NCBI RefSeq assembly: GCF_019175385.1
Contig: NC_083339.1
Location: 29,789,637 to 29,853,636 of the forward strand
Source of the DNA: Lycium barbarum
Lineage: Eukaryota > Streptophyta > Magnoliopsida > Solanales > Solanaceae
Direction of reading: 5' to 3'
Length of the DNA: 64,000 nucleotides
A program made the translations under genes and the position numbers. The notes under the pieces are model-generated. The model worked only from the letters and a program-made list of their open reading frames with translations, ran no database searches and was not told the DNA's origin. This document shows positions 11,585 through 22,800 of the stretch, one piece after another (positions within the stretch are counted from its first letter, which is position 1; each line of letters opens with the position of its first letter).

Positions 11585-12780
11585 TCTGGTTTAATCTAAA
11601 AAAAAATTAGCAAGCATGAAATATGTGCTGAAGCTAAAATTACTAAAAGTCTTGTTTTTCCTTAAATAGAGAAATTGAATTATTATCTTTGATTTCACAC
11701 TGGTTTAGGTGATTTAAAGCAGACTATGACTATGGGTGGCAAAATATATTATGTGACTTTCATTGATGATTTTTCTAGATTTACTAAGTTTTTCTTTCTT
11801 GGTAGGCGTTTGGCCATGAGATTTGAAATCATGATTCCGGATTTTGATTTCAAATCATAGTTTGTTTATGAAATTCACACAAAATTTCAACTTCAACTTC
11901 ACATCATGATTTTAAATCCTGAATTCTCCAAAAAGTAGGACTTCCTTTAGATTTCAAATTATGATTTCAAAATTTTTAACATGTAAAACTTGACCCAAAG
12001 TAATAATGTCGGTTCCTCTTCTCGGTCATCTAGAAATGCATGCTCGACATGAAGAGATTGTTTGTACCATGTGAGAGAATTTTATTAAAGAGTAGTAACA
12101 CTACAACTCATGTTTTAATTTTCTTTTTTATTGAACTAAAGTTCGACCAACAGATGTTGTATTTTTTAAAAATGCATTCTAGTAGCGTATTAACTTTATT
12201 AACTATGGTTTGCTCATATGGTAAGATTGTAGAAGAATTGGGGAAGTTTTGATAGTTTTCATAACTTGTGCGGTTTTCATGTTTATGAGAAAAAATACAA
12301 CTTAAGAAATCAAAATTGCATGTAACAAAAAAAAAAAAAAAAACTTCAACTCCAAATCAACCTGATTTCAAATCATTGATTTCAACTCGTGTCCAAACGG
12401 GGCCTTCGAAATAAAGATGATGCTTTTAATGCTTTTATTTCTTATAAAACTGAGGTTGAAAATTAACTTAGTAGAAAAATCAAGAGAGTTCGATCTGATA
12501 GAGGAGGTGAATATCTGCTTTAGATGCTTTTTGCAAAAAAGAAGAAATTATTCATGAAATAACTCCACTCCGCCTTACTCACCAGAGTATATATAATGGA
12601 GTAGCTGAATGGAAATATAGATCATTGAAGGAATTTTGATGAACTCCATGTTGGTTAATTCTAATGCACTTGATAATTTGTAAGGTAAATCTATATTATC
12701 TGCACATCACTTATAATATAGAATTTATCATAAAAGAACTGACAAAACACCTTATGAATTATGAAAAGGTTATAAATCAT
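11585..12780 (+). pseudogene. Copia relic: integrase fragments, split by a MITE
   Basis: Continuation of the Copia element seen at 7050-7744. Before the MITE the conceptual translation shows EAKITKK and then VTFIDDFSRFTKFFFL (integrase, first catalytic Asp). After the MITE it shows KDDAFNAFISYKTEVEN, RSDRGGEY (second Asp) and PYELWKGYK. Stops and frameshifts are frequent. The region between the protease and the integrase zinc domain is absent, which fits the deletion that also removed gypsy pol. Confidence 0.78.
11802..12405. mobile_element. MITE with GGCGTTTGG-type inverted ends
   Basis: The left end ggcgtttggccatgag and the right end, read in reverse, ggccccgtttggacacgag form imperfect inverted repeats. 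These extend inwards through ttgaaatc and gatttgaaatc motifs. The insert separates two halves of the Copia integrase, which resumes immediately afterwards. I could not fix a target duplication, so the superfamily is uncertain (hAT-like ends). The core is AT-rich and includes an A17 run. Confidence 0.65.
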
Positions 12781-12975
12781 CAAAGGATGTGGTGCAGCGG
12801 ATGGGGCTGGTTCTTCCTTAATCAAAGGTCTCGGATTTGAGCTCTGAGTATTGAAAAATCCTTGATGGGGAACGCTTCCCCCAATGGGCCCTATGCTGCG
12901 CGAATTCAAGTTAGTCGGGCTCTAATGTGGGAACCAGATACCGGATGGAAAAACAAAACAAAAAAAAGAGAAGAA
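12780..12975 (+). mobile_element. SINE, SolS/TS type
   Basis: tRNA-derived SINE. The box-A-like segment is ggatgtggtgcagcggatgg, and a degenerate box B reads ggatttgagctctgag. It is followed by the typical body (aaaaatccttgatggg, gcttcccccaatgggccc, gcgcgaattcaagttagtcg) and an A-rich tail. I recognise this body as the common Solanaceae SolS/TS SINE. It ends the recognisable Copia relic. No clean target duplication was found. Confidence 0.8.
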
Positions 12976-13825
12976 GATGACTTTTGTATTTATTTTTGCT
13001 ATGTTATAGAATATTGGGACTTTTTAACTGAGTTAATTCCTTAAATTGTCACCCAAGTTTGGGGAATTGAGTATAAAAATCACTTTTTTTTTTAGGATAA
13101 AAAAGTCACTCAACTATCACTATTTTTCTCAAAATATACTACACACCTCAAAAGACTCATTCTTTTCTAATTGGCATGACATGTCATTAAAGTCTTTTTT
13201 TAAATAATAAACATATTTAACTCATTTAACCAAACTCATGTACTATACCCGATCAAACATGAGAAAATTGGAGGTATGTCAATATGAGGGCTTATAAAGG
13301 GGAAATTGGCACATATATACCAATACAACAACAACAACAACAGCCCAGTGAAATCCCACATCTATATATACCAATCTATATTTTTAATTGCATAAAAGAA
13401 TAAGATTGCGTCTCTATTGGTAACATTAGTGGAATATCGAATATCAGTTCTAGTATACCATTTTCGTCATTTTCTCCGGCTAGTATTGCTCATACATTGG
13501 CTAAAACATGTTAGAAGTTGTAAAACGTTATGTATTTTTGTCTTGCTACCCTTTTCAATCTAATTCTCTCATGCTCAACTCCATCACTTCTTTTCAAAGA
13601 ATTCAACAATATTAATCATTTTCCATGACCAAAATTAGGCAAATATCCTCAAATAATCTCGCAGATATTGATGGAAGTACCTTTAATTTATTCGCATGAA
13701 CAGTTGCTACAATATTGCTTGAAGAATACAAATTTTAATTGTAAGTTTGCACAATTTGTGCACTCAAAAAATAACTCAACACTCTTAACACATTGCAACT
13801 GTTTACATAATTCAGCTATTGGTTA
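12976..13825. other. Downstream region of GILT copy A; repeat fragments only
   Basis: AT-rich. About 13045-13210 resembles a dispersed repeat with cactcaact motifs related to sequence near 46430-46620. At 13326-13360 there is a (CAA)n tract followed by cagcccagtgaaatccc, a short fragment of the (TTG)-tailed SINE also seen at 55771 and 58508. No convincing gene was found. Confidence 0.5.
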
Positions 13826-16800
13826 TCATCTAAAGCAGACTCGAGGAATACTATCTTGCGCGTTAGTTTTATTGATCTCGAGTGCTTTGGTTTTGCAAGC
13901 TTGTGGTATATTGCTCCCACTATAAGCTTTGCAAATGTATGCTATAAAATTCTGGTAATCCTGCAGCCAAAATTGGAATATCTTCATCCATATCATATTG
14001 ATCGTAGTCTATAGCGAATGAATATAAAAGAGAGGCAGAGAGATTGAGGACTAACTTCTTCAAGAGGCTGATTATTTACTAGCACCCATGGTACAAATCT
14101 GTGATTGGGGTTCAACTTTGCAGTTGCATCTGCATATGCTTGCTCTAGCTGTAAGTTCATTTCCATTTAGGAATTTATCAATTTCCAGTTGAGTAGAAAG
14201 ACAAAAAAGTGCAACCAACTTTGAAAGATATATTTTCAGTTTTATGACTTTTGAATGATCAATATGAGTGACAATGATAATTGAAAGCGATGCCTGCGTG
14301 ATCAACATTTGACTGATAGTACATACAAACTACAACAACTTTTGCTCTTACCCGATATCCAAGTCCATTATTGTAGCAATTCTTGATGGGAGTTTGGCTC
14401 AAACCAGTTGACGCAAAACAAGATTCCCACGAAGAGTGCCTGTTTTCCAGATGTAACAATTCTACGCACTTTATGAACTTGAAATGTGTTTCCTGTTTCA
14501 TCAATTACTCAAAGAAACAACTTGTGGAATTAGTTAACTTTGAGTTGTTAATTAAATAGCTCACGCTACTGTTCTTATATTCTTATATATAATGCTGACT
14601 ATTTTCACACTTAATATTTTGTAATTAACTTTTTAATTGCATGGTATGTGCAAGCGGGTGTTACCAGACTTGACCAAACCTTGATAGCACAAGCTTCCAC
14701 TGTGTTTAGCTGACACTCATCTGTTCCATGCTGCATGTTACATTTAAATTTTAATCATCAAATTGACATGCAATAAAGAATGATAAAAAAAGATAAAGCA
14801 ACTTGAATTAACAAGAAAAAAAATGGAGCAGGACATCATTCAGTTCCAAGGTCTTGGAGAGAGTTCTTCATTGGGACACTTAAACAGTTTGCCTAGTATA
14901 AGTAGTGAACGCACAAAGTAAGATTTAGCATAAGCACTAACCGTTAACGGTCTATGATCACCATTGAACTTGTATACGAGCTTGAATCTGGGGCCATGGG
15001 GGGTTGTAAGACTTCAGTTCTTATTCCAATTTCCTGTTTACTTTTTTTTGTTTTTAAGTCGTGTTAGCCTAAGAGTACTTTTGGTATGTGGCGAAAGAAT
15101 TTCTTTTTTAAAATTTTGTGCTCAATCAAAACACGTCATATAAGATGAAACGGGGCGAATATTTATATAAATACTGAAATTTTTAGGATGATCAGTTCGT
15201 TACTGCAAAGTAAATAATTCCCATTGCTGATTTCGAGATCAATAAGTAGATGCCTTACTTTCAAAGCAAGTATATTATATTGGTATTGTTAAGTTAATGT
15301 TTTAATTAATTTTGAAACATTTCATCTGATAAAAGTTTTTCAAACTAAATGAATGTGAATTTGAAGATACATTCTTCATTTAGTATTTTACGTTTTAAGT
15401 TCTTGAAAGTTACATGAAAGTTGCATGTATTTTAAGAAAAATTCATGAACCTATTTTAAATCCTATTTAATGAAAACTTTTATGTTATGTAATTTTTATC
15501 CTATAAATAGTGTTTCATTCCTTTGGAAAAGGCAAGCACTTGAAGAAAACAATTTCCCCTTAAAACTTTAGAGAGACATTGATCAAAAGGTGAAATCACC
15601 AATTCAAGAATAGAAGAGCAACTTTCTTGAATGCTACTTGTTGTGGCTTAGTTGAATCTCGAAGATAAAGTTGTTATTTATTCTTCCGTTTGCTCGTGGG
15701 AGAGACTCCAACTATCTTCAAGAAACGTCTTAATGTGCCTCTAAGCCAAGCAAGTTTATTTTGGATTTCTTTTATTATTATCATTCTTGTTCTAACAATT
15801 TGAAGATAGTTGTCTCTATGGCTACTACATCAACATTGAATGGTGTTCCATCTCTGCCTAATCCTAATTTTGAAATATTCGATGGCAAAGACTTTCCTGG
15901 ATGGCGTGGAAAGATGGAATTCTTTTTAAGACGATTGAAGTTGGCATATGTTCTCGAACAACCTTGTCCTAATGCTCCTGGTTCTGAGGTAGCAACTGAC
16001 GAGGCTACTTTGATTAAAGAACAAATTGCCAAGTGGAAAGATGATGATTATTTATGTAAGAATTATATTCTTGGAGGAATGTCCAACAAATTTTATGATC
16101 AATATTATACCAAGTGCAAATTTGCTAAGGATATTTGGGACACTCTCCAAATATCTATTTGGCGGAAGAAGCGAGTTCAAAGAAATTTCTTGTTTCAAAC
16201 TATATGGAGTTCAAACTGGTTGATGATAAGTCAATCACTGAACAAGTGCAAGAATTCCAACTTATAGCTAATAAAATTGCTATCTCTGGAATTGCTCTTG
16301 ATGAAAATTTTCATGTTGGTGCTATTGTCTCAAAACTTCCTTCCTCTTGAAAAGAATACAGAAGCAAACTCTTACACAAGAAAGAAGATTTGACTCTTGA
16401 ACAATTGTTGCAGCATTTGCAAATTGAACAAGAGACTCGATATCGTGACAATAATATTTTGAAGGAACCCGTCATGAAAGCTCATGTGGTTGAAGAAAAA
16501 TCAACCAAGAAGGAATCTGTTAATGAGAAAATTCCGAAGGCAAAGAGAAGTACGAATTTTAAGCATACTAGTACCAATTCTAAGTCGGTTGAATGTTACC
16601 ACTGTCACAAATTTGGTCACTATGCGCGTGATTGTAAAATTCTTAAAGCTGAAAAGAAGAAAGAAAAGGCAAATAATCATGGAAAAGATGAATTTGTAGC
16701 AATGGTTACCGAAGCATTTATAGCAGGAAATCAAGTGGAATGGCGGATAGACAATGGCGCAAGTCGTCATATATCAGGTGATCGAAATGCTTTCAAGACC

Positions 16801-19800
16801 TATGAATTAGTGGGGGACGATAACGTTTTGTATATGGGAAACTCGTCCTCTGCTAAGGTTGTGGGAAAAGGAACTGTTGAATTGAAGTTTACTTCCGGAA
16901 AGATAGTCATGCTGATGGACGTATTACATGTTCCTGAAATTCGGAAGAACTTGGCGTCAGGTACGCTTCTTTCGAAGCATGGTTTTAGAATGATTTTTGA
17001 GGCAGATAAATTTATATTGTCTAAAAATGGCATATTTGTTGGAAAAGACTATGCTACAAATGGAATGTTCAAACTCAATATTGATAATGAAAATATTTCT
17101 GCTTATATTGTGGAGTCTCTAGATTTATGGCATGAACGTCTTGGTCATGTGAATTTTAGATCCACACAACTTATGGTGAAAAATGAATTAATTAAGGACT
17201 GTGGAAAAGATCATACTACTAAGTGTCTTACTTGTAGTAAATGCAAGATAACAAAGAAACCTTTTAAGACGGTTGAAAGGACATCCACACTTTTGGAATT
17301 AATTCCCACTGATATTTGTGAGATGGATTGTTTGTCACATCATGATAAGAGATATTTTATCACTTTCATTGACGATTACTCAAGATATACATATGTCTTT
17401 CCATTGAGAACAAAAGATGAGGCATTTGAGTCTTTCAAAACATATAAAGCAGAAGTTGAAAATAAATTGAGTTTGAAGATTAAATCAATTAGATCTGATA
17501 GAGGTGGAGAATATTTAAAATCAGATTTTATTGATTTTTGTGAAAAAGAAGGCATCGAAAAACAATTGACTACATCTTATACACCACAACAAAATGGTGT
17601 AGCAGAAAGGAAAAATAGGACTTTTATAGAGATGGTTAATTCTATGCTTTATGGATCTGGTATGCTTGGAAATTTGTGGACTGAAGCCTTATTTTCAGCC
17701 TGTCATATTTTGAATCGAATACCTTCCAAGAAACTTGAGGCATCCCCTTATGAACTTTGGAAGAACCGAAAGCCAAATATAAATTATTTTAAAGTATGGG
17801 GTTGTTTGGCTCATGTTAGATTACCAGATCAACATTTGGCTAAGGTTGGCTATAGAGGAGTAGATTGTGTGTTTATTGGTTATTCTCAGACCAGTAAGGC
17901 TTATAAATTCTTAAATCTTGAGACTCCAAGTCCTCACACAATTATTGAATCCTTACATGCTAACTTTTTTGAGCATATATTTCCTAAGAAAAAAGAATCT
18001 TTAGAACAAGATGCAAGTTATTTTACATCTCCTATTAAAAGGAAAACAATTGAGTCTGTGGAAGAAAGCCATCTGAGGCGCAATATAAGATCATCCCAAC
18101 CAAAGAACTTTAGACCTGATTTTCAAGTTTATTTGGTTGAAAAAGATCCTGAAAGTTACGCTGAAGCAGTATCTTCCCATAATGCTCCTTTTTGGCATGA
18201 AGCTATTGATGATGAAATGCATTCTATCATGTCAAATAATACATGGATTTTATCAAATCTTCCTCCTGGGTGTAAACCTATTGGTTGTAGATGGATATTT
18301 AGGAAGAAATTAAACCTGATGGTACTATAGATAAGTACAAAGCTCGCTTGGTAGCAAAAGGTTTTACTCAAATGAAAGATATTGATTATTTTGATAACTT
18401 TGCACCTGTAGCTCGGATGACATCTATTCGGCTCTTGATTGCTTTAGCAGCAATTCATAATATTATAATTCATCAAATGGATGTGAAGACTGCGTTTTTG
18501 AATGGAGATCTAGATGAAGAAGTTTACATGAAACAACCAGAGGGGTTTATCATTCCTGGTCAGGAATATAAAGTTTGTAAGCTTCTTAAATCTCTTTATG
18601 GATTAAAACAAGCTCCAAAGCAATGGCATGAGAAATTTAGAAAGACCATAATTTCTAATGGCTACTCAATCAATGGTGGCGATGTATGCATATTCAGTAA
18701 ATTTCAAGAAAATTCTGGAGTTATAATCTGTCTCTATGTGGATGACATGTTGATCTTTGGAACTGATATTGAAAGAGTTAAAAAAACAAAATCATTTCTT
18801 GCTTCTCAGTTTGAAATGAAGGATCTTAGAGAAGCTGATGTAATTTTGGGCATTAAAATTGTGAGATCAGCTAATGGTTTGACTCTTACTCAAGCAAGTT
18901 ATATTGAGAAAGTTCTGAAGAGGTTTGGTCATTTTGATGACAAGTCTGCTCCTACACCATTTGATCCTAGCATCAAACTAGTGTGAAACTCTAGTGACAT
19001 TCTTGATCAATTGACGTATTCTCAGATTGTTGGGAGTCTTATGTATGCCATGCATTGTACCAAGCCAGATATTGGTTATGCAGTAGGAACTTTGAGCAAG
19101 TTTACTAGTAACCCCGGAGTTGAACATTGGAATGCCTTAATTCGTGTTTTAAGGTATCTAAAGGGCACGATTAATAATGGCCTACATTATTCTACCTTTC
19201 CAGCAGTTATTGAAGGCTATAGTGATGCTACTTGGAATTCTGATCCAAATGACTCTAAATCTATTACTGCTTGGATTTTCACTTTAGTCGGAGCAATAAT
19301 CTCTTGGAAATCAAAGAAGCAGACATGTATTACTCACTCAACCATGGAGTCAGGATTTATAGCTATGTCTTCTGCTAGAGAAGAAGCTGACTGGCTTCGA
19401 AGTATGCTGATAGATATACCTATGTGGAGTAAGCCAATGCCACCTTTGACTATCTATTGTGATAATAAAGTTGTTATTTTTCGGGCTTCAAGTGATTGTT
19501 ACAATGGCAAATCGAGGCAAGTTCGTCTCAAACACAATCATGTGACACTTCTAAAAAACTGATAAAAATCGACGGACGCGTCGGTTTAAAAAATCGACGG
19601 AAAACCGACTCCCTGCGTCGGTTTTTTACATTTCTAATTTTTTTTAATTATTTTAATTAGAAAACCGACGGACAACGTCGGTTTTTTTGGCAGAATTTTG
19701 AAAATATATATCCGCAAAAAAAAAAACCGACGTCCCACGTCGGTTTTATTAAAAAAAAAATTAATATAAAACCGACGTCGTACGTCGGTTATATTTTAAA

Positions 19801-22800
19801 TAATATGCAATTCAATTTGTTTTTTAAAAAAATAATAAACAATTTTTTTTTAGGAAATCGACCGTCGGTTTCCTATTTTTTTAAAAAAAAAATTGGTCAA
19901 ATCTGGTCAAACATGCGGGAAAAACCGACGGATAGGGTCGGTTTTGTCCGTCGGTTTTTCTTTAAAAACATTCCAGACGGGTTTTCATACCCATTTCTTC
20001 TCCTCTTCCCAATTAAACTCTCATTCCCCTCAAACCCTAGCTACCCGCCGCCCCCCCCCCTCCGCCCAGCGCCGCCGCCTGCGCAGCCCGTCCCCACCAA
20101 CCCCAGACCCGTTTTGAAGTTAATTAATTGAGGTTAGATTCTCTTAAATTAGGGCTTTTAAAATTCTTTCAATTTTAGTTTTATTTGTAGATTTTAGGCC
20201 TAATGCTAATCTATTTAGCTTTGTTAAACATCATTTGCAATGTTATTAATGTTGAATTTGTGAAAAAATGTAAACTTTATTTGACTAGTTTAGTTGTCAT
20301 TTTTTTTTTTTTTTTGCTTGGGATTGTGCTATATTTCATGTTCTTTGTCATTACTATTGATGTTGAATATGTGCAAAAATGTATACTTTAATTATTTGAC
20401 TAGTTTTTTTTTTTTTTGGATTGTGCTTTTTGTTAGAATTCCATAAGTTATTAGAATTGTTATTGATCATTCCAAATTAGAATTGGTTGAGATTGTGCTT
20501 TTCAAAGTTAGAATTGTTAAGTTATAGTATTTCTATAACCTCAATACTAAAATGTAGATTTTATTTCTCTAGATTTACTTTTCAATTTTTAGAATTGGTT
20601 GGAATTGTGTTTTTCAAAGTTAGAATTATTAAGTTATGTTAGAATTATTAAGTTATAATATTTCTATAACCTCAAAACTAAAATGTAGACTTTATTTGAC
20701 TAGATTTACTTTTCAATTTTTAGAATTAAAGTTAGAATCCATAAGTTATTAAAGTTAGAATTGTTATTGAGAATTCAAAGTTAGAATTGGTTGGGATTGT
20801 TCTTTTCAAAATTATATTAAAGTTAGAATTTATAAATTATTAAAGTTAGAATTGTTATTGAGAATTCAAAGTTAGAAGTGGTTGGGATTGTGTTTCTTAA
20901 GTTATATTTTAAGTTAGAATTTTTAAGTTATAATATATTTCTATAACTTCAATAATTTGTGGGTATATTTTTGTAGATGGATCGTATGTGGATGTATAAT
21001 ATGAATAATAGTAATCGTGTGGGTGTACATGATGAATTTGTTGAAGGTGTTGATGGGTTTATCACACATTCAATGACACTTCACCCTTTTCAAAATGAAG
21101 GGGTAATTAGGTGTCCTTGTTCTCATTGCCGATGTATGAAGTATTTGAAACCGGAAGCGGTTAGGGTTCATTTATATAGTCGTGGGTTTAAGCAGAAATA
21201 TTATGTTTGGACTGATCATGGAGAGACTGATGGGGTCAATGGTATATTTTACAATATGGTTGTCAGTGAAAGTAATGTGTCGCAGGAATATAGTAATGTC
21301 CAATATGATAGAGTTAATGATATGGTTAATGATGCTTTTGGCGTACAGTCTGGGTTTGAACCTGGGCAAAATTTTGAGGAACCTCCTAATGAAGAAGCAA
21401 TGCGCTTCTATCAAGAATTAGAAGAGGCTAGTCGTCCACTTTAGGTAGGGAGTCAGCATTCTAAGTTGTATGTTGCAGTTAGAATGATTAACATCAAATC
21501 AGATTGGACTATTGCTGAAGCTGCTATGGACTCAATGATTAAGCTTGTAGGGGAACTAGTTAGTCCGGAATTCGACATACCTAAGAGTTACTATGAAGCA
21601 AAGAGATTGTGTTAAAACTAGTTAATTGTACTTTTGGTTGGACATTTAAATATTTCTGAACTTTGAAGGTCTATTTAGATCGTATTTGATGTGTTTAGAT
21701 AGTGTTTGATGTGCTTTATTATTACTTAGGGTGATTTTATGTGTTGTAGCTCTTTTAGAATTGATTTGGAGCATTTTAATGCTAGTTTTGAGCTGCTTTT
21801 GGTACTGGTTTCTGTGCAGGTGTGGCTGCAGAAAATGCAGGAATTGAATACAGGAAATTTTCCAGAAAACCGACGCAGTCCGTCGGTTTTCTGGAAATTA
21901 ATTTTGGAAATTTTCCAGAAAACCGACGGAAAACCAACTCAGTCCGTTGGTTTTCTGGAAAATAATTCTGAAATTTTATGAAAAAATCGACGCACTGTGT
22001 CGGTTTTGTATTTAAAATAAAAAAAATTAAATAAAAAACCAACGTCGTGCGTCGGTTTTTCCATAAAATAAATATTGTTTTTATATAACATAATAAATCA
22101 GAAATTAAAAAAACCGACTCAGTCCGTCGGTTTTTTTTATTTTTTAAAATTATTGTATAAAACCCGACGGACCACGTAACCGACGCAGTCCGTCACAAAA
22201 AACCGACGTGGTCCGTCGATTTTCAAAAAGCGAGGCTATGTAAATCGACGGACCGTAAAGAGTCGGTTTCCCGTCAGTTTCATTGAAAAAACCGACGCAG
22301 TCCGTCGATTTTCGTCGTCGGTTTTTCTCGTTTTTTTAGTAGTGTGAGAAGACTATTGGACGATGGCATAATATCGCTTCAATATGTGAAGTCCAGATTT
22401 AATCTAGCAGATCCTTTGTCTAAAGGGTTAGGCAAAGAGTTAGTAATGGAAACTTGTAAAGGGATGGGAATAAAGCCTGTTGTAAATTAATTGTACTTTA
22501 TGGTAACCCTACCTAATGATGTAATCTTAGGTTCAAAGGAAAAACAAGTAAAGTTACAATTGTGGAGCACATCAATAAAATTTCCATTTCTTCAAAGAGT
22601 GAGTAAATGTGCATAGGTTGAGATTCTATTCTCTTAATAAATCTATAAGACCGATCTCGGTTGGAGTTAGTATGACAACTCTTGATAGATTTACCAATAT
22701 TCCTTCTGTAGAGGAGGATGAGATTATATTCTCTTAATAAGTCTATAAACCGGTATCGGTTGGAGTGTGTAGGAACCCTCTTGATAGATTTACCGACACT

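Larger units (their letters stand above)
18320..22490 (+). pseudogene. Copia reverse transcriptase and RNase H, interrupted by CACTA
   Basis: Reverse transcriptase from about 18320: ARLVAKGFTQ, VARMTSIR, HQMDVKTAFLNGDL, LKSLYGLKQAP and catalytic CLYVDDM at about 18735. TGA at 18984-18986 interrupts the frame. RNase H follows (GYSDATWNSD, MESGFIAMSS, IYCDNKV) up to 19545, where the CACTA element intervenes. The frame resumes at 22348 (LLDDGIISLQYV, NLADPLSKGL) and ends with TAA at 22490. Skipping the CACTA and one TSD copy leaves the RNase H frame continuous, so the transposon landed in an already formed Copia. Confidence 0.9.

Noticed and set aside
12040..12252. 70-residue ORF
   Set aside because: Lies inside the MITE splitting the Copia integrase and has no family pattern.
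13668..13925. 85-residue plus-strand ORF
   Set aside because: Overlaps antisense to GILT copy A exon 5, which has the better evidence.
19805..20131. Proline-rich ORFs between CACTA end and transposase
   Set aside because: Frame follows subterminal repeats and a CCGCC-rich leader; no protein family resemblance.
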